From: Holtermannia corniformis
Lineage: Eukaryota > Basidiomycota > Tremellomycetes > Holtermanniales
Reading direction: 5' to 3'
Assembly: GCA_001599935.1 (NCBI GenBank)
Contig: BCIJ01000006.1
Location: 696,405-760,404 of the forward strand
Length of the DNA stretch: 64,000 nt
This document shows, piece by piece, positions 10,779 to 23,383 of this stretch. The notes beneath the pieces are model-generated. The model did not search any database. It saw only the letters and a list, made by a program, of their open reading frames with translations, and had not been told where the DNA came from. The number at the start of each line of letters is the position of its first letter. Positions within the stretch are counted from its first letter, which is position 1. A program made the translations under genes and the position numbers.

Positions 10779-11145
10779 GCTTGGCCGGTGGGTGCGCTCA
10801 TTCGTAATGGTCGCTCGCCACGCGGCGTCATCTCGAATCACGTACTCGAGCGCTCCGACTGATTCAATCCTCTGCAGCACCGTTGGGTTGGTGGCCAAAG
10901 GCGTGCTCACTCAAAGGATCACACTAATCCTCGCCCAGCACACCATCAGTCTCGTGCTCCAGGTGGCGACACGGCAGCGCACAAGGCCATCTTGAGCGAC
11001 CGAATCAAATAAGACGAAAACCGACCGACCGAGCCCTCACGCGACACGTCGGAATCTTGACATCAATCACCCCACCAGCCCAAGAACCAGTCACCTCATC
11101 CTCTTGTACCAAGACCGAGGGCTAGGCACGCACGCGCGCGCAATA

Positions 11146-14040
11146 ATGGCGAGCCCACCGACGTCGTCGACCGGTCATGGCGGTGCAAAGAGCTGCCTCC
11201 GTCCCGGCGACGAAGACTTTTTCGGCCAGCAGGGCAAAGACGGCAGGAAGCTCTGTGTCCGGCACAAGCAGATGGCCAACCAGGGCGTGAATGTAAAGCT
11301 CCAGACGGTGAGTGGCGCGGGTGCAGTGGTGGTTGGAGACAAGGCGCTCAGTGGTGTGGAATGTTCCGACTTGCCAAGCACTTTGACGCCAAGTTTGATA
11401 GCGGCTTGTGTTTCCCTGTAGGTGTGTACACTACGGCAGTCAAAGGGTCATCAGATTTACAGTGCCCCTGGTCGGGACATCACTGCCTTCCGCACAGACC
11501 TCGCCACGCGCATGTCTCACCCGCCAGGCAGATCCGATCGCCACCTTGCATGCTAGGATACAAAAGCACAGCGCTGACACTGACAGGCGCTCGACAAATT
11601 CCCGTTAGCCGAGCGCGAAGCCATCACCACGCTCTGGTCGACATTCAGCAATGCGGCCCACCCCAAGCGCAAGCTCATCCTTGAAGGCATCTTGACAATG
11701 TGCTGCTTGTCAGTTGGCGCTTCTCTTTCCCAACCGCATCACCGCGCTGACCCAACGCAGCTCTCAACTGTCCCACATGTCCGACGCCTTGACTCAAATC
11801 ATCCGTATCGACCCCTTCTCCCTGCTCCCGCGCGAAGTCTCCCTCCGCGTCCTCGGCTACCTTGATGCCATCTCGCTCGGCAAAGCGGCCCAAGTGTCGA
11901 AACCGTGGAAAGCGCTCGCAGACGACGACCTGCTCTGGCGCAGAATGTGCGGACAGCACATTGAGCGCAAGTGTGAAAAGTGTGGCTGGGGGCTCCCGCT
12001 CCTCGAGCGCCGCCGGCTCCGGTCAGAACTGGACTCGCAGAGTCCCTCGGCGGCCATCACTCTCGCGCCGCATGATGATTCCCATCCGGGACATCCGCAC
12101 GCTCACGCCGGGCCGTCGACGATTGTGACGCGCTCAGAGGCTCTGGGCGCGCATGCGCATCTACCGATCCAAGTCCCGCCGCGCTCGGCCGCCGAGCTCG
12201 AGTGCGATGCGGCTAGACCGCGAAAGCGCGCGATCGAGGACCACGAGGCGAAACCGAGTGCTGTCAAGCGTATCAAGACGAGCGATGGGAGTGACAGCGA
12301 GGCCGATGTCCGCCTGGCCACGGCTGCGACAGTCACGCGCGATGTGAGGCTCACGAGGCCGTGGAAGGACGTGTATTGCGAGCGCTTGGTCGTGGAGCGC
12401 AACTGGCGCAAGGGCCGGTGTAGGACCAAGACGCTGACGGTGAGTCTCGAGTTTGTCACCAGCGTACGAGGCTGACGCCGATAACAGGGCCACACGAACG
12501 GCGTCATGTGTCTGCAATACCACCACGCCTTGACCTCGCCTTCACACCCGGTCCTCATTACGGGCTCATACGACCGCACCGTCCGCGTGTGGAACCTCGA
12601 TACCGGCGCGCTCATCCGGACCATGAAGGGCCACACGCGCGCGATCCGCGCGTTGCAGTTTGATCAGATGCTGTTGTTTACCGCTAGCATGGACGGCACG
12701 GTCCGGATGTGAGTCTGAGTGGCTGTGTTGGCGGGCTGTACTGACGGGATACTCAGCTGGAACTGGCGCTCTGGCGATTGCGTGAGTAATCTGGGGTGTA
12801 GCACGGGATAGCAAGGGACTGATGCGTCGTAGCTCCGCGTGTTGACGGGCCATACGGATGGCGTCGTCTCGCTCAACTTTAATGCGAATCTGCTCGCGAG
12901 CGGGAGCGCCGACTCGACGATCCGCGTAAGTGCGGATCAGACGCGATACGGCAGTGCTGACCGTCACTCAGGTTTGGAACTTTCGCAACGGCCACACATT
13001 CACCCTGCGCGGTCACGACGAATGGGTCAATTCGGTCCTACTCTGGGATGGCAAGTCCTCACCGGGCGACATGGACCCGACCGTCCCGACTTCTCTTGCG
13101 CAGCCTCGCTCGGCGTCGCCCCAGCCCGACGGCGCCGCCCAACCCGACATTGAACCCGGCACGCTCCTGTTCTCTGCGTCCGACGATTCGACTATCAAGC
13201 TGTGGGATCTCGAGACGCAGACGTGTTTGCAGACGTTTACGGGCCATCGTGCGCCCGTGCAGAGTCTCAAGGTGATCGTGGTCGACGCTAGTCCCGGCGA
13301 TGAGGACGAGGCGGAAGCGACGCCGAGGACCGCAAGCGCGACGGGTAGCGGTGCCACGATTGCTGCTGGTCCGGCTTCGGCTTGGCGGTCCGACTCGCCC
13401 GCTTCGTCTGCGGCTAGCACCAGCTTCCTCCCGGCCAACGTCAGCAGCATCACCTCGGTCTCTGAAGAGCACGTCACAGCGTCGATCGCCGCCGCACCGT
13501 ACGGTTTCGACCCGCTCGCGTTCCGTCAGCTGAAGCCCGATACCGAGATCGAGCGGCGCGCATATACGCACACGGACCAGTCTGGTAGAAGCCGCGCCGA
13601 CGGTACCCAGAAGGACGGCGAGATCGCCACGAAAAAGGCCGTGCTCGTCACGGGTGGGCTCGATGGCGTGGTGAAAATGTGGGATGTCGGCAAGGGCAAG
13701 GAGCTCAAGACACTGTTTGGGCACATTGAGGGCGTTTGGGGCGTCGATGTCGATGCGCTCAGGTTGGCTTCGGGCTCGCATGGTATGTACTACACCGAGA
13801 GCAAGGGCAACAGGCTGATGGACAGATCGCACTATCAAAGTCTGGGACCGCGAGTCGGGCAAGTGTGTGCAGACGCTCGTTGGCCACCGTGGCGCCATTA
13901 CGAGCTTGCAGCTCTCCGACGACATGATTGTCTCTGGGTCGGGTGCGTTTCAGACCGTGCACCGTGACGCGAGCTGACACGCTCGCATAGACGACGGCGA
14001 CATCATCGTCTGGAGCTTTGCGCCAGAGACCAAAGCCTGA
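11146..14040 (+). CDS. MET30: MET30/SconB F-box WD40 protein, SCF substrate receptor
   Basis: Substrate-recognition subunit of an SCF ubiquitin ligase; the yeast and filamentous-fungal orthologues (Met30, SconB) restrain the sulfur-assimilation activator Met4/CYS3. The N-terminal KLCVRHKQMANQG and LAEREAITTLWSTFSNA are SconB signatures. The F-box follows (LLPREVSLRVLGYLDAISL, LADDDLLWRRMCGQHI, KCEKCGWGLPLL), then seven WD40 repeats, from GHTNGVMCLQY (12488) to DDGDIIVWSF before the stop at 14038-14040. Ser/Ala-rich inserts interrupt repeats 4 and 5 (13060-13160, 13290-13620). Introns include 11709-11760 (restoring CCFSQLS) and 12440-12487. The first, 11308-11586 (279 nt), is unusually long and might hide an extra exon. 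CKS1, whose animal relative also assists SCF, follows directly. Confidence 0.92.
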
Positions 14041-14334
14041 TTGTATCCCTTGAACCCGCGTTGTCACCCTAGCCTTGTAGACCTCTTGTAGACGATGAAG
14101 TCGACGGTGGAAAATACTCCCGCTCCCGCTTGAGCGGCAAACGCGTCGGGCGCGTCCGAAAAAGTCATTCCGGTACCGACCTTGACGACGACGAGACACG
14201 ACACGGTCAGAGCTAGGCAGAGTGATTGCGTAGTCAAGTGAAGAGATGGCGAACCACTCTTTGGAGGAATTGGCGGAACGGTCCGTTTGGTCGCGATGGG
14301 CGATCGCTCTATGGGCGTGGGAGCTGAGCTGACG
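14041..14334. other. intergenic, MET30 to CKS1
   Basis: 294-nt spacer between two plus-strand genes. It should hold the MET30 3' end and CKS1 promoter; I see no distinct motif. Confidence 0.4.
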
Positions 14335-14785
14335 ATGGATCCAGGATCGTGTACTCGGAACGATGTGCGTTGGTTGTAAATGGTTGTAGCACCAGCTCGG
14401 CGCAGCTGAGTCGATTCTCACGGACCAGTGCTGCTAATCGCCGCTGGGCATCCATCCATGACCGAGCTGACCATTGTCCATAGACAACGACGACCATTTC
14501 GAGTACCGCCATGTGATCCTGCCAAAGCAGATGCTCAAGCTCATCCCCAAGACGTGGGTTCATGCCAGCTGTGCCCAGACTGACGCGCACGCAGCTACTT
14601 TTCCGACGAGGACTCGAACATCCTCCGGATCCTAGACGAGGCAGAGTGGCGTGGGATTGGGATCACGCAGAGTCTGGGCTGGGAACACTTTGAGGTCCAT
14701 GGTGAGTGCCGCGAGATGGCGAACGAGCACTGATAACGGTCTAGCTCCTGAACCCCATATCCGTGCGTTCCGCCTGGCTAGGTAG
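14335..14785 (+). CDS. CKS1: CKS1 cyclin-dependent kinase regulatory subunit
   Basis: Small adaptor that binds cyclin-dependent kinase and phosphorylated substrates, driving multi-site phosphorylation at cell-cycle transitions. Five short exons rebuild a protein of about 95 residues: [15 protein letters not shown], then [52 protein letters not shown] and [15 protein letters not shown]. The EYRHV-LPK, SEWR-like, QS-GW-H and HxPEPH-LxFR blocks are the family hallmarks and form the phosphate-binding pocket. No frame exceeds about 30 codons unspliced, so ORF scans miss this gene. The last intron is 14702-14744 (43 nt). The insert [16 protein letters not shown] is longer than in animal CKS, as often seen in fungi. 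The first exon (Met at 14335) is the least certain part. Confidence 0.88.
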
Positions 14786-15267
14786 ACTTGGGAAGAGGTT
14801 GATACTGATTCTGCTCGCGCAGTGCTGTTCCGACGGGTGTACACTGCCGTGAGTGTCACATTTGCGGTGACCGCCCCTGCCGCTCCCAATGCCACTCGGC
14901 ATCAGTACGACCAGACACTGATACCCTTTAGCCGCCAGCAGCAAAGCCCAAGAAGAAGTAGAGCACCGTCTGATCCCATCGCCGCATCCGTCCCGTCCCC
15001 ATCTCACCCCTTTCGCGCCATTGTTCAGCATCGGTTGTCCTGTTCGGATTTGGGTTTAGCTATCTCTGTCATGCATTTCTCGGCCACGGCGTGCTCGTGT
15101 ACGACGTGCGAGCGTTGATGATCGAGGAAGCTTGTGCTTGTCGCCACTCGTAAAGTGTCCGGGAGGATGCAAAGAAAGTCTGAGAGCTGCTGCTGATCAA
15201 GCATTCAACAACCAACTTGACCGTCCAGAGCTCTGCTGTGTGATCGTCCCTCACAAGCACATAGACC
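14786..15267. other. intergenic, CKS1 to RPAP1
   Basis: 482-nt spacer between two plus-strand genes, presumably the RPAP1 promoter. I see no distinct motif or reading frame. Confidence 0.4.
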
Positions 15268-18200
15268 ATGTCGGGCCTCGTCAAGGACATTGTCGAGAGA
15301 CCTTCGACCAGCACGTCCACCCCGGCCCGCCCACCTCAACCTCCATCACTCGGCCAGGCAAACGGCTTCCCCGCAGTCTCCCATCGCTCACTCAAACCAC
15401 CTTCGGCCTTTGTCAAAGCAAGGCAAGAGCGCGAGCGGCTCGCAAAGCTCAAAGCGTCCGGACAGCTCACGCAAGATGGTCGTCCTCCCGTCGTCAAGCC
15501 GGCAGAGGATGACATGGACATGGACGAGCAGCAGAACTGGCAAAGGGTGAAGGATATGAGTGCCGAGGAGCGGGAAGGAGAAAAGGCAGAACTGTTGGAT
15601 CGGTTTGGGGGGAGCTTGGTGGAGATGATGAAGCGAAGAAAGGCGGCACGAGAGGTTGCCGCGAGTGGGCAGTCTGCTCCGAGTGCGTCCAGAGGTACGC
15701 TGTTGAGCATGTGGACGTTCAAGGTCATGCTGATCATCTGCCGCAGTAGACACCAATCTAGCGCCTGCTGCATCACAAACACCCGAAGCCGATGCCAAGG
15801 CAGCTAGACAAGTACGCTTCGCGGAAGAATCTGCACCAGCACCAGTGCCCACTATCAACTCGACAATGCCTCTGCCTGAAGACGATCCGTTCTCTCCGGC
15901 CGCCATCCACCGCACCTACTTCCCCACAACCGAATATGATCCTACAAAACTCGAGTGGATGCAACCCCCCTCGTCCTCAAGCTCTGACGAGGCGTCGGTG
16001 CGCTTCGACTTGTCCGGCAGGGCCCTCGATAGTGCGGAATCAGCGAGACTCCCTGTCCACATGGGTCTACACCATCATGGCACATCGCCGGATCTAGCGG
16101 GGTACACCCTTCAAGACATCTACCACCTCTGTCTCTCGACCGTCCCATCTCAGCGTATCACCATGTACGACGTCCTGGCCAAGATTGTCGGACGGTACAT
16201 GCTCGACGAGCTGTCCGAGGCGGCCAGAGCCGAGTGCACTCAGCAGACGTTGACTGCTAAAGCAGTCGAGCTCTCGACTGGGGTCCTAGCCAGTCTTGAG
16301 AAGAACTCGAACGTCGTCCGGGTGGCCGTTGGCTTACTGTACGAAGCGACTGGCGGGCGTTACTATGACCAAAAGCTGCCGAATGGTTGGGATCGACTGG
16401 AAACAAACGTCTCGCGAGACAACCCTGCATTCATCCTACAAGACTCAAACAAGGCCGAAGACCTACTTGCCAACGTGCCGTTCGAGGCTCTCATCACCCG
16501 CTTTACCCGTCTTCTATCCTTGCACCAACCAGACATCTCCGCCTTGACACTTCACCAAATCATTCGCATACTGCGCCGCGCAGTCATCCACTCGCAAGCT
16601 GTCGCCGATACTGTTTGTCCCCTCATCCCCGTCGCCGTCTCGGCGCACCTCATGCGTACCTCTGAATCAAGCTCCGACACGGATTCAAGTATCGAGACTG
16701 TGCTGCTGCTCCGCGACATCACCATCTCGTCCCGCGCTTGCGCCGAAGCGCTGATGCGGCAGAACGTCTACGAGCCTTTGATCCGTTTTGTCGCTTCATA
16801 CGTCAACGCGGACAATGATTCCGATCTCGAAGGCCAGGCCGTACGCACCAAGCTGTGCGTCGAGGTCTTGCACATCTACGCTGCACTGGGTCGATACGGT
16901 CTCTCGGCATCCATCACAGCCACTGCTGCCGAGATCTGGCGCGATCTCGGCGCCAAAGCTACACGCAGGCATGATATCAAGCTTGATCCAGAAATCACTA
17001 TGGCCTACTTTGCGTGCTGTACAGTGTGGATCACCTGCGCGATCGACCCTCACCGCATCGTACCGGAGCACGACGTCACTTGGACGCAGATTTCGGCAAT
17101 GGGCTGGCCGGAGGAGGCTATCGACGTTGTAGAGGCGGCTGTCAAGCTCAACACCTTCAAAGGCGACGTGGTCGCCGCTTTGCAATTGCTGGCTTCGTGG
17201 CTGCGGGGAGCAATCGTCAACGAGCCTGCGGCTGGACGTGTGCAAAAGACGCTTGTCGCGGACTATCTGACGGCCTGGAATGTCTCTTCAGTACTCGCGG
17301 ATGCTTTCAAGACTCGGGCGGCACCTCTAGTCGCTGCTCTGATCTCTCTGGCGGATCTGGCGGGCTTCAAACTCCCTCAAGAGCAACTTGCGCAGCTACG
17401 CGATGTCCTGCGCTCATCCCTCAACGCTACGATCTCCGTCAGCGGAGAGTTCCCAGTTGGCGCGTCAGCAGCAATCACGCAACAGGATCTGGCCATCGTG
17501 AAACTCCTGCGATCCGGCGGAAACCTCAAATTATCGGAGTGGGTGGCAGGTGCCCAAGAACTCCTGCTACGCTTCATCCCGGGCGACGAGCCGCTGGCAC
17601 TGGATTTGCTCGACGAACTCTTAGGAGCCGAATATGCGCCCAGGGAAGCGGAAGCGCTCGCACTCATCGGTCACAAGGACGGTTTGACGCTGCTTCGGCC
17701 CCTACTGCAGCACACTCTGTTTCCGAACCTGCAAACCCTGGTCGGGCCTCAATGCCCCAACCCCGTATACCTTAAAAACACATCCACCCTTCGCCTGCCA
17801 GCATCACTTATCCGTGTCTTGCCCACAGCCGAGCAATCCAGTGGACACCCTACCCCACAAGTAGGATTGCCACTTTCCCGCGATTGGCTTTTCTCGCCGA
17901 TCAATGAGCTGCTTCAATCCGGCGCTTCTCAGCCCCTGGCGCAGATGCCTCCCGACTGGGATGCGTCAGAGACTGAAGTCACTCGAGCCACTTTAGCACT
18001 TTGTCAGATCATGCAGTCAAGCCGAGGTCCGATGGCTGTCGAGGAGCGCTCAATGCTCCTGCTGAACCTCATGAAGGTCTTCATGCTGGAGCATGGGCAG
18101 CAAAGCAACCCCAATCCGCATGTAGGCGAAGTCTTTCGAGATACAGCGGTATCGGCGCTTCTCCAGCAACTCATCGAGCCCCTCCTACCCAAGCATCGGT

Positions 18201-18823
18201 CAGATTCGTCACCGATACCCACGGACGAGTCGACATCACTCGAAAGCGTCTCACTACCCTTCCTTGGTGCCGGCGTGCCATTCTACCAGTTCTTCCTCGA
18301 CTTCCTGGCTCTCTTCGAAGCCGTCTCTCTGTCCCATCGCGCCTTCACCCAGCTACTTATCCCGGTCCTGGCGCAACGCTACCCCGTTGACTACCGAAAG
18401 TCGATCTGGTGCGATCAGCCAACGTCTCTGCGGTCTATCCGATTGAGCGTCGCCGATGTCCCACTGGAGAGAGGCCGTCTGGAGGACTACTTTGACCCAA
18501 TCGAAACACAAGCAGACGTACTGGCAGGCTATACCAGAGCCTTGATCAATCGATGGGTCACGGGCGCCACTCACCCGTTCCTGTACTCCATCGCGATTCA
18601 TCACCTGGCGGGCCGTCTATGGGATGAGAATGCGGGCGTTGCTGCCGTGCGCGACACGTTGTTGAAAGCTATCTTTGCATCTGCGCCTGCGCAGGTCCGC
18701 ACAGACCTCGTCGAGTACCAGCAATCAGGTGATCGACATCAGGAACAATGCGGCCCTGCCGCTTCTGACGAGCGAGCACGTCGGCGGCGAATGGTCGCTA
18801 GTGTCGTGGGGGTACAGGCGTAG
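15268..18823 (+). CDS. RPAP1: RPAP1-like RNA polymerase II-associated protein
   Basis: Large protein (about 1,165 residues) resembling RNA polymerase II-associated protein 1, which acts with RPAP2/3 and GPN GTPases in assembly and nuclear import of Pol II. The N-terminal region has VKARQERERLAKLKASG and the RPAP1_N block EREGEKAELLDRFGGSLVEMMKRR (within 15560-15640). After intron 15695-15746 comes the RPAP1_C signature SSDEASVRFDLSGRAL (near 15990), then helical repeats to the C terminus. A second intron-free exon of more than 3 kb is remarkable among such short-exon genes. The final 40 residues are basic and less convincing; an unrecognised intron near 18728 could alter the tail. The start at 15268 is the first Met in frame. 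Confidence 0.82.
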
Positions 18824-19095
18824 TAAACCAGGAGTAGCCTTGCAAATTGCATATGCAATGTGTGCATACTACGTCGCCCGACAGAGGCCTAACGTGAAGT
18901 CTTGGCATGATTGACATCTGGTAGATACGGTCCACAACGGTCCTTTGCCACACGGCGCTCAGCTTTTGAGAGCGTTCTCTCCGACCGTCGCCAAAACGCT
19001 CGTCTATCGACAAGAGCCGAGCTTGAGCCACATATGGCCAACAGCTTGCCTGTTCGCTCACGCGCAGTCTATTCACAAATCCCAGGATTGGCCGA
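18824..19095. other. convergent 3' spacer, RPAP1 / UPF2
   Basis: 272 nt between two convergent stop codons. I see no gene and no clear termination motif. Confidence 0.4.
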
Positions 19096-22000
19096 TCATG
19101 AGGGAACGAATCGCAGCTTAATGCCTCGCTGGCGGGCCTGCTGCTCCATGGCTTACCAGACAGGTCAGCATGATGTGCCGCGACTATCCGGGACACTCAC
19201 CGCGCATTTCAGCTTGCTCTTGGCGTAGCTCGTTGGCTAGGACTAGCCGCTTGAGCTGCTCCTGTTCAGCCTTATTCTGCTGTTGGTATGTTCGACTGTT
19301 GATGGCTATCGACGAGTTCGTAGGGATATCCATAGTTCGTGTCTACATTTGTTAGATTTTCGAGTGCGGAATTGAACATGGCAGGCCAGACGTACCTGCT
19401 GCTTGTTGCCTCGCTTCGACAACAGTGTGAACTGCATGCTATCGTTGGTGGCATCCTGCTCAGCCTTGTTGCGCTTGATCAGAGGGACGGCCGAATCAAA
19501 AACCGGAGGCGCCGTCTTTCGTTGTTCGGTACGGCGCAGATCCGTCGTGTCTGCCAGCATCTTGGCGAACTCGCGGTCAAAGGCTTCTTCTGCCTCTTTG
19601 TCGACCTCTTCGTTCTTCTGGTCGCGGATCACGACCACATCTTCATCTTCGTCATCAGGGTCGCGCTGGAGATGGACCTGGCGGTTGTTCAAACGGTGTG
19701 TCTGTTTGTGTTTAAGTGACTCACATCCTCTTGGGCGTCCTCCTCAAAGTCGTCTATTCGGCCGACGTCACTGCCCGCCTCGGTGCTGCTGTCATCGCCG
19801 TCTGGGCACAGAATGAGCCCCAGCAAAAAATCGTTCAAGGACTTACCATCACCCTGAGCTGCCAGTAGCTCGTCGACTGCAACAGCAGCCTCTGCGAGCG
19901 TTTTGAGCATCGGCGTCTTGGGACGCAACGCCTATGGACCAGTTAGATTTTATCGACGTTCAGTCATTCACCCACCTCCAACGTGTCATTCAGCATAAAC
20001 TCGACGTCCATAGACATGTCCGCCTTGCAAAGGACGTATAGCTGCACACATAGATTAGTGAAGGCATAGGCCAAGCGTTCACCAGCGAATATAACGCACT
20101 TGAAAGACGACCAGGAAGTGATCCAACTTTTTGCGCAGACTGCCCCGGTCGAAGCAGGCGCCGCACGAGTCTAGTAGGGTGCAAACGAGGCGTACACGGA
20201 AAAAGTCGTTGACCGCGTCGACTGGGCTGGTCCGACCCGGCACAGGCAGTCCTTCAGCTGCGGTGGCGCTTGTGAGCTTCATGTGCAAATGTTTACAGGC
20301 TCGCACGTACGATGACCGAATGACAGCAGCGACCAGAGCACGTCAAAGATGACCGATGCGTTGGTCACGCGATACATGTACAATTCGCCGAGGTACTTGA
20401 TGGTCGAAATGCGCCTTTGGTTGTACTTGAAGATGTTTTCCTAGTTCAGGTTAGCAATTGGACTATATAGAAAGATTGAACTTGCCTCCATCCCGACGCG
20501 GATATCCTCCATGACCTGATCAGTGACCGAGATGCTGAACTCTGGATGGTAACGCTGGAGATCATACACCAGCATGGCAAGATAGGAGATATTTCCAAAC
20601 TTGATCTCCCAGATGTCGGTGAAGGATTTCAGGACAAACGCATAGACCTGATGTGCATTCAGTACAGTTCCGTAGCCACCGAACGCTAAACGCACCTCTG
20701 GGTCTTCCCAGTGCAGTTTACGAAGCAGCTTTAGCACCTTGTCAATGGTCTTCTTGATCAAAACGTCATGCAACAGGTGTTGAATGAACGCTTCCATCGG
20801 GGAGAGCTCGACTACCTCGCGCGCGACGCGTTCGGGCGGGTTGCACTATGGTCTATCAGCCGCTGTATTGCGATGACCTGGAATGCAGCATACCATGTAG
20901 AACGCGTTTTCAAGGGTGACAAGCTGGCGCTGATCAAAGTGCTGCGTGCTCATCTTCCTCCGCATCAACTCGACCTGCGTGCTCGGTCAGTTCCAGCAAG
21001 ACTGTGCGGGCCGCAGCTCGCACCATGTTCTTGGCCGTCTCAGCCGTATCCGGTGAGCGCAGCAAGAAGCGACCGCACGTTTCGAGCAGGTTGGCGACGT
21101 TTTCGACATTGTGCGTGAAATCATCGAGGTAGACTTTGAGCGCGTGCAAGATTGTGTGCGGCTGTGCGACGCGGAATTTGGCGAGCTCTGACAGGTAGCG
21201 AACGTTCTGAGCGCGTCAGCGTCAGTAGTCCGCTGCAGCAGAGGGAAGGAGCTGACCTTGAGCCTGACGCTGTCAAGTTCGCGCACTCGCTTCTTCCTCT
21301 GTAGGTACCGGAACTCCTCGTCGAGCTGGAGTGCTGGTCAGACAAAGTGGTCAATAGTGCGGCTGAGCGACATACCACGGCAACCAATCCAATGCCAATC
21401 TCCGGCATGTATCTATTCAAAGTCGCAGTGAACCGAGCATAGTGCGGGAGCAGGTCCGACCGATTCTTCGGAACCTCTGACAGCAGCTATTGGCCGATTA
21501 GCGCCTCTGATCGTCAACGTGCAGTTAGACGCACCTTGATACACCGCTTTCGAGCGCCTTTGGAGTTCAAGAATGCAAAGTCTACAGCGAGCTTGTCGAC
21601 AAGCTCGCGATTGCTGGCTTCAGGCAAAGCGGCAAACAAGGCCGTCAAGCGGGCTTGAGGACCGGCATTGAGGCCGACGGCATCATCTGCACTTGGCGCT
21701 GGTTCGGTGTCAAGTTCGTCGTGTTCGGTGAGCAGCATTGAAGCGCCCGGATCGGGCGAGAGGACGTTGGGCGAGCGTACGGGTGATAGCACAGCGAATT
21801 CGGGGTTCGGCGACAGAGTGCCTGATGGTGGGGCGGAATCGGCGAGGTCCATCTGCTCAAGCTGGCGCTTGATGTCTTCTTGATCCCTGAGCTGCTCCTC
21901 TTCTTGCGCACGAGCAGCTTTGCTTGCTTCCTCGTCAACCGTCTCTGCCTCGGCCTCGCCAGTAGCGGCATGCCCCGTCTCCCCATCTGCCAACACTCCA

Positions 22001-23383
22001 GCAGCACCACCACCACCGCCCTTGACCTCCTTGATACCCAGCAGCGTCGCGGGAACAAACTCTTTCAAGTCTGTTAAATCTTCATAGAATCGCCGCTCCT
22101 CTTCGTCGTCCCAGATGCCACCCGCGACAAACTCATCACGGTTTACGTTGAACGTCGACGTCGTGTTGACGATCTGCAACCCCGTCTTGCCGAGTGCCGC
22201 CGCTGTTGGTAACGAAGGCGGGCTGAGGCCGAGGAGCTCGGCGAGCGAGTTGACACCGGCTTGGAGACGCTCGACAGCGCGAGTCATGCGCTCGTACGAT
22301 TGCTGTCGGTCTTCAAAAATCTCGCCAGACTTGATGTATGCTTCGTGGTTTTTCTTGTCTTGCTCGAGCAATTTCTGGGGGACCATCAGACCAGGAGTTG
22401 GTAGTGTGGGACGCGACGCACCGTATGTCCTTTGATGAGTGTTTTGCTCGCGCTTTCAAAGTAGCCTGCGAACGTAGCGCGCATTGATTGCTGCAACTCG
22501 AGTGGCACAAGCTCCTCGATCCCTTGTGGCAGGTCAGATGCGCTGACCGCCGTTTCGTCTTCGCCTTCTCGCGACGTTTGGATCGGACCTAGGAAAGCGC
22601 GAGCATAGTTCTTTAGAAACGTGATCATCAGCGGCAGATTGGCAAATTGCGGATCCGCCGTCATCTATGGTGACGGGCGTCAGCACAGTCGTCGCCCAGT
22701 GCAGCATTTGAGCCACTCACAAAGGCTTTGAAAGCTTTCGTGAGCTCGCCGACACCCTTCTCAACGCCCTCCTCCCATGCGGCGATCAAGACGAGCTCGG
22801 AGACAACTCTGAGAACCGGTCGTTGACGCGCCAGACGCTCCTTTTCGTCCTTTTCGCGGTCTTTGGTCTCTTTGTCATCTTTGCTTGCCACCGCCGCTGC
22901 TGGTTGAGCGGTGAGGACCGACAAGAGGGCTGGGAGGAGGATCGGGAGAAAGTCGGGTGTGAGGCGCGAGTGGAGGTGTGCAATGATCTGTCCAACATCG
23001 ATCAATGACACGGTTCCGTTGAGTGGAGTGAGCACCAACATCGACTGCAACTTCTGGTTCGCCCTTGCTCCGTGTGACTCCCTCGACGACGGCACCGACG
23101 ATTTCCTCAAGGTACTTGGTGAGCGTGAGGCCGTCGATTTCCTTGATCAAGGTAGCTGACGGGCCGGCGAGCAGTGAGCTTTTGAGCTTGTTCAGCAACG
23201 TCGTATGTTTTTTCAGGGATGAATCGAGCGGTGGCTTGGGTTCTGCCGCACGAAATGTCAATAGAGCTTGCAGCATCGACAACAAAGGGACTCACTTGTT
23301 GGCTCGTCCTGCCAAAACGACTGCACATTGTCTCTGAGCGCTTTTCGCCGCGGAAACTTGGCGGCATAGTCTGCAGTAGACAT
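19096..23383 (-). CDS. UPF2: UPF2/NMD2 nonsense-mediated decay factor
   Basis: Core nonsense-mediated mRNA decay scaffold that links UPF3 to the helicase UPF1. It starts MSTADYAAKFPRRKALRDN at 23383, followed by the first MIF4G-type helical block. The interdomain signature GGIWDDEEERRFYEDLTDLKEFVP (seen near 22060-22130) is diagnostic. Further MIF4G repeats span about 20400-21500. Near the C terminus lie an acidic stretch (DPDDEDEDVVVI) and EAEEAFDREFAKMLADT, the UPF1-binding region, then a Gln-rich coiled tail ending RGIKLRFVPS with stop at 19096. About a dozen introns of 45-80 nt are needed. A Ser/Glu-rich insert with 'LSPNPEFAVLSPVRSP' lies at 21750-21820. It shares a divergent promoter with the WD40 gene to its right. 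Confidence 0.9.

Larger units (their letters stand above)
7814..11145. other. gene-poor 3.3 kb gap
   Basis: The longest non-intronic stretch without a recognisable gene. Open frames exist on both strands (for example minus 9106-9744 and 9186-9563, the second Ser/Ala/Pro-rich), but none continues through plausible splice sites or matches a family I know. The stretch holds G-rich tracts near 8750 and 9760 and a TAATC/GATTA cluster at 10735-10778. A lineage-specific gene or non-coding RNA cannot be ruled out. Confidence 0.4.

Noticed and set aside
10497..10910. Minus-strand frame of 137 codons upstream of MET30
   Set aside because: It starts with GTG and crosses the AT-rich TAATC cluster; no motif or splice continuation.
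13059..13925. 288-codon minus-strand frame over MET30
   Set aside because: Shadow of the WD40 coding sequence; Arg-rich as expected for the antisense of a GC-rich gene.
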